This document shows, in pieces, positions 1 through 7,633 of a stretch of 8,618 bases of DNA (its first letter is position 1; the number at the start of each line of letters is the position of its first letter). The stretch is from Campylobacteraceae bacterium (GTDB lineage: Bacteria > Campylobacterota > Campylobacteria > Campylobacterales > Campylobacteraceae), in assembly GCA_031290675.1 (NCBI GenBank), contig JAITNC010000152.1, positions 1 through 8,618 on the forward strand. The letters are read 5' to 3'. The position numbers were made by a program, and so were the translations under genes. The notes below the pieces were generated by a model. That model was not told where the DNA came from, ran no database searches, and saw only the letters and a list, made by a program, of their open reading frames with translations.

Positions 1-62
1 CCTAAAACCACGAGAGCGACTATGGCTATCACGAGAAATTCAAAAAAGCCTATACCAAACAC
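1..62 (-). CDS. tatB: TatB, Sec-independent (Tat) translocase subunit, N-terminal fragment
   Basis: The first 20 codons read V(M)FGIGFFEFLVIAIVALVVLG and then run off the left edge. This is the typical N-terminus of TatB: a short membrane anchor starting almost at residue 1, followed by the invariant Gly that introduces the amphipathic helix. TatB works with TatC in the inner membrane to recognise twin-arginine signal peptides and move folded proteins. I chose the GTG at 62 because the peptide from there has the family's usual N-terminus. An AAGGA ribosome site also lies 5 bases upstream, and a TATAAT element lies at 97-102. The same frame stays open back to an ATG at 122 (preceded by GAGGGG), which would add 20 residues. 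That start is less likely because it would bury the promoter and bring an atypical N-terminus. In C. jejuni tatB lies downstream of the hemW-like gene on the same strand, as here; tatC is expected beyond the edge. Confidence 0.82.
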   Translation of the reverse strand, partial: MFGIGFFEFLVIAIVALVVL

Positions 63-67
63 GCTCG

Positions 68-72
68 TCCTT
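68..72 (-). promoter_or_regulatory. Ribosome binding site deciding the tatB GTG start
   Basis: AAGGA on the minus strand lies 5 bases before GTG at 62. It supports the short TatB form over the ATG at 122. Confidence 0.55.
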
Positions 73-96
73 AAAGAAAAATAAGTGAAGGGGGGT

Positions 97-102
97 ATTA
101 TA
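97..102 (-). promoter_or_regulatory. Putative sigma-70 -10 element for tatB
   Basis: The minus strand reads TTTTAGATATAATACC, with a perfect TATAAT. Campylobacterota sigma-70 promoters usually lack a -35 box and rely on a strong -10 with T-rich DNA before it. Here a TTTT lies just upstream and no TTGACA is seen at the usual distance. Transcription would start near base 90, leaving a leader of about 28 bases before the GTG at 62. This suggests tatB has its own promoter as well as possible readthrough from hemW. Confidence 0.45.
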
Positions 103-185
103 TCTAAAATTTCTTGAAACATCTTTATGCCCCTCTTTTACAATTTTTAGCTTGTTATTTTGCACGCTAACATCGTTGCAATTTC

Positions 186-229
186 GCCGCGCTCGCTCAC
201 GTACGTTCAAGTACGCACCGCTCGCGGGC
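186..229. repeat. Imperfect palindrome with CGTAC/GTACG core
   Basis: A perfect 5-bp stem, CGTAC (200-204) with GTACG (211-215), encloses the loop GTTCAA. An outer arm GCCGC (186-190) can pair with GCGGGC (224-229) with one bulged base. The whole is GC-rich and sits in AT-rich flanks, which suggests an interspersed palindromic unit rather than gene sequence. No copy elsewhere in this window is evident. Confidence 0.4.
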
Positions 230-305
230 TTCATTTGCGCCTCGTTACCCTGCAAACAACTGACGCTAAAATCTTGTAAATTTGGTATGCTCTAATCCAC
301 CCTCC

Positions 306-340
306 GTCATTGCGAGGAAGCGAAGCGATGTGGCAATCCA
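306..340. repeat. REP-like palindromic repeat unit (CATTGCGAGGAAGCG type)
   Basis: The unit runs from GTCATTGCGAGGAAGCG to GTGGCAATCCA. ATTGC (309-313) pairs with GCAAT (333-337), and a tandem GAAGC lies in the loop. I recognise this as resembling a short interspersed unit found in intergenic DNA of many unrelated bacteria. That recognition is from memory and was not searched. Confidence 0.6.
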
Positions 341-354
341 CTCCCCACAGTGTC

Positions 355-383
355 ATCGTGAGCCTATACTCAGGCGTGACGAT
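355..383. repeat. Hairpin repeat unit ATCGT...ACGAT
   Basis: ATCGT (355-359) pairs with ACGAT (379-383), and GCCT (362-365) with AGGC (372-375). They are separated by a small interior loop and a 6-base terminal loop. It is preceded by GTC, as the neighbouring unit at 306 is, so the two may be related palindromic units. Confidence 0.5.
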
Positions 384-404
384 CTCAGCTTTCGTGTCCC
401 ATAC

Positions 405-447
405 AAAAAAAGACAAAACACAGATGCTCACGGCTACGCCTCAGCAT
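405..447 (-). terminator. Possible intrinsic terminator of hemW
   Basis: On the minus strand, about 40 bases past the hemW stop, the ATGCT/AGCAT hairpin (447-424) is followed by a T-rich stretch with TTTT and then TTTTTTT (411-405). The T-run is about 12 bases from the stem and the stem has mismatches, so it is a weak or imperfect terminator at best. Its position fits ending hemW before tatB, which has its own -10 element. Confidence 0.35.
424..447. repeat. Hairpin repeat unit ATGCT...AGCAT
   Basis: ATGCT (424-428) pairs with AGCAT (443-447), and GGC (432-434) with GCC (438-440), around a TAC loop. Read on the minus strand it begins TGTCATGCTGAGGCGTAGCC, which resembles a palindromic unit common in intergenic DNA of several phyla (from memory). 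Confidence 0.5.
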
Positions 448-479
448 GACAATGGGGGGCTTTGCATGACACAATGGGG
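444..479 (+). repeat. Short direct repeat GCATGACAATGGGG / GCATGACACAATGGGG
   Basis: Two near-identical copies, at 444-457 and 464-479, differ by a 2-base insertion (CA). They lie immediately downstream of hemW (in its own direction) and next to the 424-447 hairpin, so they may be the eroded edge of a repeat unit. Confidence 0.5.
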
Positions 480-487
480 AGTGTGCC

Positions 488-1546
488 TCAAGACGTTACA
501 AACAGTGCCATCTCATCAGCGATGAAATAATCAAGATTGTAAAATCTCCCCTCAACCACAATGCCTTTTTTTTCGTCTGCCAAAAGTGTTAGTTTGTCTT
601 TCAACTTTTGCGGCAGGTCGTCCATCAAAAGTCCGACATTTGAGCGCATGGCGAGGAAAACCCTCTCTAAGCGCAAATCGTCTGCGCTTAACTGCTCCAC
701 CTCTTGGTGTGTCGGGTTTTTGATGTACGCCTGCGGGTTTTGGCTCGGATAAAAACGCCTGTTTTTATAAAACCCCACAGCGCCGCACCCCACACCGACA
801 TAATCGTCCCCTTCCCAATATCTTTTGTTGTGAAAACACTCGTATCCTCTTGAAAAATTTGATATCTCGTACTGTTTAAAGCCTTTTTGAGCAAGCGAAT
901 TTACCATATATTTCGCCAAAACAAGGGACTCTTTTCGCGCATTTTGGTGGTTGTAAAATTTCGTATTTTTCTCTATAGTCAGCGAATAGGCGCTTAGATG
1001 ATTTATCGGCAAGTTTGAGGCTATCTCTATGTCGTTTTGGAGGAGTTTTTTTGTATCTGCTTTTGTGTCGTACATGAGGTCTATTGAGATGTTTTTAAAC
1101 CCAACTTTTTCGGCGTTCAAAATAGCCTCTATCGCTTCTTTTTGGCTGTGTATGCGGCCTAAAAATTTCAGCTTTTTATCGTCAAAACTCTGGACGCCAA
1201 AACTCACACGCTCAAATCCAAAAGAGCGCATACCCTCAAGCCAAGAGAGCGTGGCGGAGTTTGGATTGGCTTCGGTCGTTATCTCGGCGTCTTTTGAGAG
1301 ATACGGCGATACAGCGAACATAAAAGGCTCATACAAAGAGGCAGGAAAAGTTGAGGGTGTGCCGCCTCCGACAAAAAGCGAGTTGATACTGCCTTTTTTT
1401 ATCTCCAGCCTTTGCACCTCAAAGTTAAACTGTTTTGTTATCGCCGATGAGTAGGGCTTTTTTAGCTGAGCTTTGTCCGTATACGAACAAAAAGCGCAAT
1501 AATGACATTTGCTGTCACAAAATGGGATATGAAGATATAAAAGCAA
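488..1546 (-). CDS. hemW: HemW-like radical SAM protein (heme chaperone; formerly 'oxygen-independent coproporphyrinogen III oxidase')
   Basis: This 352-residue protein begins LLYLHIPFCDSKCHYCAFC. Cys10, Cys14 and Cys17 form the CX3CX2C site that binds the radical-SAM [4Fe-4S] cluster. GGGTPS (60-65) is the SAM-contacting glycine motif, and TEANPN, SFGVQSF and YEISNF are family motifs. The late CFHNKRYW segment matches the HNxxYW motif of HemW. HemW proteins bind heme and pass it to respiratory enzymes; true HemN differs in the cluster motif and the N-terminus. Cys20 is an additional cysteine (CAFC) close to the cluster. The start is TTG at 1546, with AAAGG 8 bases upstream. The frame has a stop shortly before it and no ATG or GTG in between, and the first cluster motif would be lost with any later start. 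Orientation and neighbours match C. jejuni Cj0580c. Confidence 0.88.
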   Translation of the reverse strand: MLLYLHIPFCDSKCHYCAFCSYTDKAQLKKPYSSAITKQFNFEVQRLEIKKGSINSLFVGGGTPSTFPASLYEPFMFAVSPYLSKDAEITTEANPNSATLSWLEGMRSFGFERVSFGVQSFDDKKLKFLGRIHSQKEAIEAILNAEKVGFKNISIDLMYDTKADTKKLLQNDIEIASNLPINHLSAYSLTIEKNTKFYNHQNARKESLVLAKYMVNSLAQKGFKQYEISNFSRGYECFHNKRYWEGDDYVGVGCGAVGFYKNRRFYPSQNPQAYIKNPTHQEVEQLSADDLRLERVFLAMRSNVGLLMDDLPQKLKDKLTLLADEKKGIVVEGRFYNLDYFIADEMALFVTS

Positions 1547-1593
1547 AAGAAAAACCTTTAATTTTACGCAATTTTAATGACTTCTAAGTTACC

Positions 1594-1599
1594 ATTGTA
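1594..1599 (-). promoter_or_regulatory. Putative -10 element for hemW
   Basis: The minus strand reads TTTTTTTTGATACAATGG: TACAAT preceded by an eight-T tract (1609-1602). A T-rich tract just before the -10, with no -35 box, is the usual sigma-70 promoter form in Campylobacterota. Transcription would start near 1587, giving a leader of about 40 bases. The A8 tract on the plus strand also lies in the leader of rppH, so this 80-base gap must hold both divergent promoters. For rppH I see only a weak candidate, TTTAAT at 1573-1578. Confidence 0.45.
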
Positions 1600-1626
1600 T
1601 CAAAAAAAATAGTTCAGGGAAAGTCT

Positions 1627-2097
1627 TTGGAAGAGCAAAAACAGTATCGCCCCAATGTAGCGGCGGTTATATTATCGCACGAATACCCCTTTAGCTGTAA
1701 GCTGTTTATCGCCCTGCGGCGTGATATAGACGACGCTTGGCAGTTTCCACAAGGCGGTATAGATGAGGGCGAAAGTCCGCAAGAAGCCCTTTTCAGAGAG
1801 CTCAAAGAGGAGATAGGCACAAAAAAGATAGAAATCATAGCCGAATATCCTGAGTGGCTTTCGTATGAATTTCCAAATAAAATAGCCAAAAAGATGTACC
1901 CTTATGACGGTCAGATACAAAAATATTTTTTAGTAAGGTTGAAAAAAAACGCCAAAATAGACCTTGATACGAAGCACCCCGAGTTTATTGACCATAAATT
2001 TGTAGATTTGCAAGAGGTTTTAAATTATATTGTTTATTTTAAAAAGCCGATTTATAAAAAAGTGTTGGAATATTTCATAAAAGAAGGATATCTGTAA
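1627..2097 (+). CDS. rppH: RNA pyrophosphohydrolase (Nudix hydrolase, RppH/NudA)
   Basis: This 156-residue Nudix protein hydrolyses pyrophosphate from the 5' triphosphate end of mRNA, which opens it to decay. The family also cleaves dinucleoside polyphosphates such as Ap4A. The Nudix box is clear: G43, then E49, and R57-E58-L59-K60-E61-E62-I63-G64 (GX5EX7REUXEEXG); its glutamates bind metal. The N-terminus YRPNVAAVILS and the WQFPQGG segment (39-44) are typical of the RppH subgroup. The start is TTG at 1627 with AGGG 7 bases upstream; the first ATG in frame lies after the Nudix box, so no ATG start is possible. It heads the operon, and its stop codon shares one base with the lysC ATG. The H. 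pylori counterpart (nudA, HP1228) also precedes lysC. Confidence 0.92.
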   Translation: MEEQKQYRPNVAAVILSHEYPFSCKLFIALRRDIDDAWQFPQGGIDEGESPQEALFRELKEEIGTKKIEIIAEYPEWLSYEFPNKIAKKMYPYDGQIQKYFLVRLKKNAKIDLDTKHPEFIDHKFVDLQEVLNYIVYFKKPIYKKVLEYFIKEGYL

Positions 2098-3299
2098 TGT
2101 TGATTGTACAGAAATACGGCGGTACGAGTGTCGGAACGCTGGAGCGTATCAAGGCGGTTGCTGAGCGTGTCATAGAGAGCAAAAAAGAGGGCAATGACTT
2201 GGTCGTTGTCGTGTCAGCTATGAGCGGCGAAACAAACAAGCTCATAGAACAAGCCGAGTTTTTCAGCAAAACTCCAAGTCAGGCGGAGATGGATATGCTC
2301 CTCTCGGCAGGGGAGAGGGTAACAAGCGCACTTGTGGCGATAGCTCTCAATGAGCTCGGATACCCTTCTGTAGCTCTTAGCGGCAGGCAAGCAGGTATCA
2401 TCACGGACAGCTTTCACACGAAAGCCCACATAGACCATATAGACACGATTTATATGCAAAATCTGCTAAAAGAGGGCAAGATTATCGTCGTAGCAGGCTT
2501 TCAGGGCACAACGAAAGAGGGCAAAGTTACAACGCTCGGACGCGGCGGCAGCGACCTCTCGGCTGTGGCGATAGCGGGAGCTTTGAAGGCGGATTTGTGT
2601 GAGATATTTACAGATGTGGACGGAGTCTATACGACAGACCCGCGCATAGAACCTAAAGCCAAAAAGCTTGACAAGATAAGCTACGATGAGATGTTGGAGC
2701 TTGCGAGTTTGGGGGCTAAAGTACTGCAAAACCGCTCTGTTGAGTTGGCTAAAAAACTGGAAGTTACACTTACGACAAGAAACAGTTTCAATAAAAACGA
2801 GGGAACTCTAATAACAAAGGAAGAGAATATCATGGAACAACCGATAGTAAGCGGTATCGCACTTGACAAAAACCAAGCGAGAATCACGCTAAGAGGCGTA
2901 GTTGATAAACCCGGCATTGCGGCGAGTATATTTAAAAAGCTTGCTGAAAACAACATCAATGTTGATATGATTATCCAAAATGTCGGCGTGGACGGCACTA
3001 CAAATCTCGGATTTACCGTGCCTCAAAACGAGTTGGTATTTGCCAAAAAGATTATGGAGGAGCTGCAATCTTCCGAAAAACTTGAGTATGACAACGATAT
3101 AGTCAAGGTTTCCATAGTCGGCGTGGGTATGAAATCTCACAGCGGCGTGGCGGCGTTGGCGTTCAGCACGCTTGCGAACGAAAATATCAACATTGAGATG
3201 ATAAGCACGAGTGAGATAAAAATATCTATGATTATACAGGCGAAATACGGCGAACTTGCCGTAAGAACGCTGCACAAAGCCTATAAGTTAGACCATTAA
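2097..3299 (+). CDS. lysC: Aspartate kinase
   Basis: This 400-residue enzyme phosphorylates aspartate, the first step to lysine, threonine, methionine and the diaminopimelate of the cell wall. The N-terminal kinase domain starts with VQKYGGTSVG (4-13) and includes LLSAGERV, GFQGTTKEGKVTTLGRGGSD and TDVDGVYTTDPR. Two ACT domains follow, roughly 262-325 (DKPGIAASIF) and 338-400 (SHSGVAALAF); they bind the feedback amino acid. The length matches the lysine-sensitive alpha2beta2 class of Bacillus and Corynebacterium, in which the ACT part is also made from an internal start. A candidate for that is seen here at 2832. The ATG overlaps the rppH TAA by one base, with AAGGA 8 bases upstream. hobA starts 5 bases after the stop. 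Confidence 0.96.
   Translation: MLIVQKYGGTSVGTLERIKAVAERVIESKKEGNDLVVVVSAMSGETNKLIEQAEFFSKTPSQAEMDMLLSAGERVTSALVAIALNELGYPSVALSGRQAGIITDSFHTKAHIDHIDTIYMQNLLKEGKIIVVAGFQGTTKEGKVTTLGRGGSDLSAVAIAGALKADLCEIFTDVDGVYTTDPRIEPKAKKLDKISYDEMLELASLGAKVLQNRSVELAKKLEVTLTTRNSFNKNEGTLITKEENIMEQPIVSGIALDKNQARITLRGVVDKPGIAASIFKKLAENNINVDMIIQNVGVDGTTNLGFTVPQNELVFAKKIMEELQSSEKLEYDNDIVKVSIVGVGMKSHSGVAALAFSTLANENINIEMISTSEIKISMIIQAKYGELAVRTLHKAYKLDH
2817..2834 (+). promoter_or_regulatory. Candidate internal ribosome site and start for a LysC beta subunit
   Basis: AAGGAAGAG (2817-2825) precedes an in-frame ATG at 2832 (Met246 of LysC). From there 155 residues would be made, covering exactly the two ACT domains. 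In Bacillus subtilis and Corynebacterium glutamicum the beta subunit of aspartokinase arises from an internal start at nearly the same place. AAGGA is 10 bases from the ATG and the overlapping GGAAGAG is closer. Whether it is used here is inference. Confidence 0.4.
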
Positions 3300-3304
3300 C
3301 ACAT

Positions 3305-3853
3305 ATGCAAGAATTTTTAAGATGGACACTTGAATCTATCAGGAAGGACGGTTCGGCTTTTAGCTGGATGGAAGAGAGGCGGCTTGAGTGGGTGCCTCTC
3401 GTCGTTCCTATGTTGAAAAAGATGATGCAGGGAAATACGTTTATAGTGGTAACTGACGATGAGAGAAGTTGGTTTGGCGAGTATATGATTCGCTCTATCA
3501 ACAAAACGGCGCAAAGTCGTCCGTTTATACCGTTTGTGTCGCTGCATTCGCTGTTTCCGAACCTGAACAACTTAAAAAACAAAGAGGATTTTGAATTGCT
3601 TGAGGATATGCTCTCTTTGACGTTTGCGAACGGATATACGTACTTGTATGTCGGCAGGAGCAATGACGCAAGATATCAGATACCAAAGCAAAAGTACGAC
3701 AGTTTTATATGGGTCTTGGACGAACACGTCCAAAACAGCTTTTATCTTACATCGGAAGATGAATTTTTAGATATAAAGCTTATACAGCTTTTCAAACTGC
3801 TCAACCGCAGTATTGACGCTGTTTTATTTGCTGAGGTAGCTCTTGAGGATTGA
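3305..3853 (+). CDS. hobA: HobA, DnaA-binding replication initiation regulator
   Basis: This 182-residue protein is recognised as HobA from its length, its place between lysC and holB, and resemblance to H. pylori HP1230. The resemblance includes the W-rich start (LRWTLESI), the ERSWFGEYM segment, SFIWVLDEHV and the C-terminal LDIKLIQLFKLLNRSIDAVLF. HobA is a SIS-like tetramer that binds domain I of DnaA and promotes DnaA assembly at oriC. It is the functional counterpart of DiaA in gammaproteobacteria and is restricted to Campylobacterota, so it is the best taxonomic marker in this window. The ATG at 3305 is the first in frame and an in-frame stop lies 18-21 bases upstream. It has no clear ribosome site, so translation probably depends on ribosomes finishing lysC 5 bases earlier. 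Its end overlaps holB by 11 bases. Confidence 0.9.
   Translation: MQEFLRWTLESIRKDGSAFSWMEERRLEWVPLVVPMLKKMMQGNTFIVVTDDERSWFGEYMIRSINKTAQSRPFIPFVSLHSLFPNLNNLKNKEDFELLEDMLSLTFANGYTYLYVGRSNDARYQIPKQKYDSFIWVLDEHVQNSFYLTSEDEFLDIKLIQLFKLLNRSIDAVLFAEVALED
3833..3836 (+). promoter_or_regulatory. Ribosome binding site deciding the holB TTG start
   Basis: GAGG lies within the last codons of hobA, 6 bases before TTG at 3843. No ATG or GTG is available in the holB frame near this point, so it fixes the TTG start. Confidence 0.5.
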
Positions 3854-4454
3854 TGAAAGCTATATACTTACATGTAGAGATGTGGAGAAGCTAAAAACGC
3901 ATATCTCGCAAGTCTATCCGGCGAAAAATCTAAAAATTTTTGCACCTGAGGACTTTTTGATTGACGATGCCAAGGCAGTCGTCAAAGAGGCATACATAGC
4001 GGAAAGTGAGCAAAAAGTGTTGGCTCTTATCTCAAGAAGCTACAACATATACGCTCAAAATTCGCTTTTGAAGATACTTGAGGAGCCGCCGCGCAATATC
4101 ACTTTTGTGTTGTGCGCCCCTTCAAAGACTATCTTTTTGCCGACTATTCGCTCACGTCTGCCTATCAGGACACTAGAGGCTGAACGAAGCGAGATAAAAA
4201 GCGGACTTGATTTCAAAAAGATGGGTATGAGCGAGATGTATGGCTTTTTAAATGAACGAAAATACCTTGAGAAGGGAGATACAAAGCAGCTTTTGCAAAG
4301 TATTTTAAAAGAGGCGGTAGAGCAGGGTGTGAGGCTCTGCGACGATGAACTTGACGAATTTCACAAATTGTTGCATTTGGCTGAGCTCAACTCAAGAGGG
4401 ACAAACCTTCTTTTGTGCGCTCTGCTTTGCATTTACGAGAGGAGGTATAAATGA
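3843..4454 (+). CDS. holB: DNA polymerase III delta-prime subunit (short Campylobacterota form)
   Basis: This 203-residue protein holds the central part of a clamp-loader AAA+ domain: QNSLLKILEEPP (72-83), a sensor-1 beta strand ITFVLCAPS and LPTIRSR (99-105), which carries the conserved arginine of the SRC motif (here Ser-Arg-Leu). Delta-prime is the stator of the clamp loader that opens and places the beta sliding clamp. Compared with the E. coli protein (334 residues) it lacks the P-loop region, the four-cysteine zinc module and most of the C-terminal collar. The short form appears to be normal in this phylum, where the H. pylori and C. jejuni genes at this locus are also short (from memory). 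The TTG start lies inside hobA, and its stop overlaps the folP ATG as ATGA. Confidence 0.82.
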   Translation: MRIDESYILTCRDVEKLKTHISQVYPAKNLKIFAPEDFLIDDAKAVVKEAYIAESEQKVLALISRSYNIYAQNSLLKILEEPPRNITFVLCAPSKTIFLPTIRSRLPIRTLEAERSEIKSGLDFKKMGMSEMYGFLNERKYLEKGDTKQLLQSILKEAVEQGVRLCDDELDEFHKLLHLAELNSRGTNLLLCALLCIYERRYK

Positions 4455-5232
4455 AGACGAAGATTATGGGTATTTTAAATATAAATAACGATAGTTTCTT
4501 TGAAGGCAGCAGGATAAATACCGCCGCCGCCAAAGAGAAAATAGAACAGATGATAGCGGACGGAGCCGATATGATAGACATAGGAGCTCTCTCATCACGA
4601 CCCGGAAGCGAGCCCTTGAGCGAAGAGGAAGAGCTTGAGCGGCTGAGAGATGTGTTGGATATAGTGAGGGAGAACAAGTTTTATGAGAAGGCTGTTTTCA
4701 GTCTGGACAGCTACTCGCCTTTATGTCTCGAGTATGCCCTTGAGAGCGGTTTTACGGTGGTGAACGATATCACGGGACTATCTGATGACGAAGTGTGCAA
4801 AGTGGCCAAAAAACATAACGCCGCCGTGTGCATTATGCATATGAAAGGCAGCCCGAAAGATATGCAGGTAGAGCCTGCGTACGATGATGTGCTGAAAGAG
4901 GTGGACGAGTTTTTCGCTGAGCGCATAAGCAAGGCGAAAAGTTTTGGTATAAAAGATATAATACTGGACGTGGGTATAGGATTTGGCAAAAATCTGGAAC
5001 ACAATATCTCGCTTATCAAACATCACGCCAAGTTTTTGCATTTTGGCTATCCGCTGTTGATAGGTGCGAGCAGGAAGTCCATGATAGACAAAATCTCTCC
5101 CTGCGGTGTAGAGGATAGACTTGCCGGCACTTTGGCGGTGCATTTGGAAGCTGTGCGAAATGGGGCTGATATCGTAAGATGTCATGATGTGAAAGAACAC
5201 GTGAGAGCAATAAAAGTTTTTGAGGCGTTAAG

Positions 5233-5236
<4 letters not shown>
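4451..5236 (+). CDS. folP: Dihydropteroate synthase
   Basis: This 261-residue TIM-barrel enzyme joins 6-hydroxymethyl-dihydropterin pyrophosphate to p-aminobenzoate in folate synthesis and is the target of sulfonamides. Family motifs appear in order: MGILNINNDSFFEGS (6-20), DIGALSSRPGS (43-53), the D86 region, NDITG (105-109), MHMKGSPKDMQ (129-139), DVGIGFGKNLEHN (173-185), GASRKSMI (205-212), RLAGTLAV and IVRCHDVKEH (241-250). Catalytic and binding residues N10, D43, D86, N105, D173, K209, R243 and H245 are present. Two motif positions differ from the usual DIGGESTRPGA and DPGIGF: GALSS replaces GGEST, and DVG replaces DPG. The length is standard. The GGAGG ribosome site lies 5 bases upstream. 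The ATG overlaps the holB stop, and its own stop overlaps the next gene by 4 bases. Confidence 0.95.
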
Positions 5237-7621
<2,385 letters not shown>

Positions 7622-7627
7622 AGAGGA
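7622..7627 (+). promoter_or_regulatory. Ribosome binding site of ribF (GTG start)
   Basis: AGAGGA, just after the ligA stop, lies 6 bases before GTG 7634. It is one of the stronger ribosome sites in the operon and fixes a non-ATG start. Confidence 0.5.
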
Positions 7628-7633
7628 TAAAAA

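Larger units (their letters stand above)
123..487. other. Gene-poor spacer between hemW and tatB, filled with palindromic repeat units
   Basis: No reading frame here looks like a real protein. Short open frames exist on both strands, but their products (for example the one containing CHIASLPRNDG) are the kind produced by translating palindromic repeats. The stretch holds at least four inverted-repeat units (near 186-229, 306-340, 355-383 and 424-447) and a short direct repeat (444-479). Part of it looks richer in G and C than the flanking DNA. The spacer is unusually long for this otherwise compact window. Confidence 0.7.

Noticed and set aside
90..95. G6 tract (C6 on the tatB strand) as a phase-variable tract
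   Set aside because: Six bases is shorter than the G/C tracts that slip often in Campylobacterota, and it lies upstream of the likely tatB start.
72..122. A 20-residue N-terminal extension of TatB from ATG 122
   Set aside because: TatB normally starts directly before the FGIGF segment, and a perfect -10 element and a good ribosome site lie inside the extension. Kept as an alternative, not as the main call.
40..255. Open frame of 71 codons on the minus strand overlapping tatB
   Set aside because: It is in a different frame from the clear TatB N-terminus and passes through the palindrome near 200.
231..431. Open frame of 66 codons on the minus strand between tatB and hemW
   Set aside because: The product (with CHIASLPRNDGG) is what results from translating the palindromic repeat unit at 306-340. 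There is no family resemblance or ribosome site.
310..525. Open frame of 71 codons on the plus strand
   Set aside because: It runs through the repeat cluster and into the 3' end of hemW on the other strand, so it is a chance frame made by GC-rich repeats.
1029..1454. Open frame of 141 codons on the plus strand
   Set aside because: It is the antisense shadow of hemW, which has all radical-SAM motifs on the other strand.
3843..4454. holB as a truncated or broken gene
   Set aside because: It is shorter than E. coli delta-prime, but it is framed by overlapping intact neighbours, has an open frame, and matches the short form expected at this locus in the phylum.
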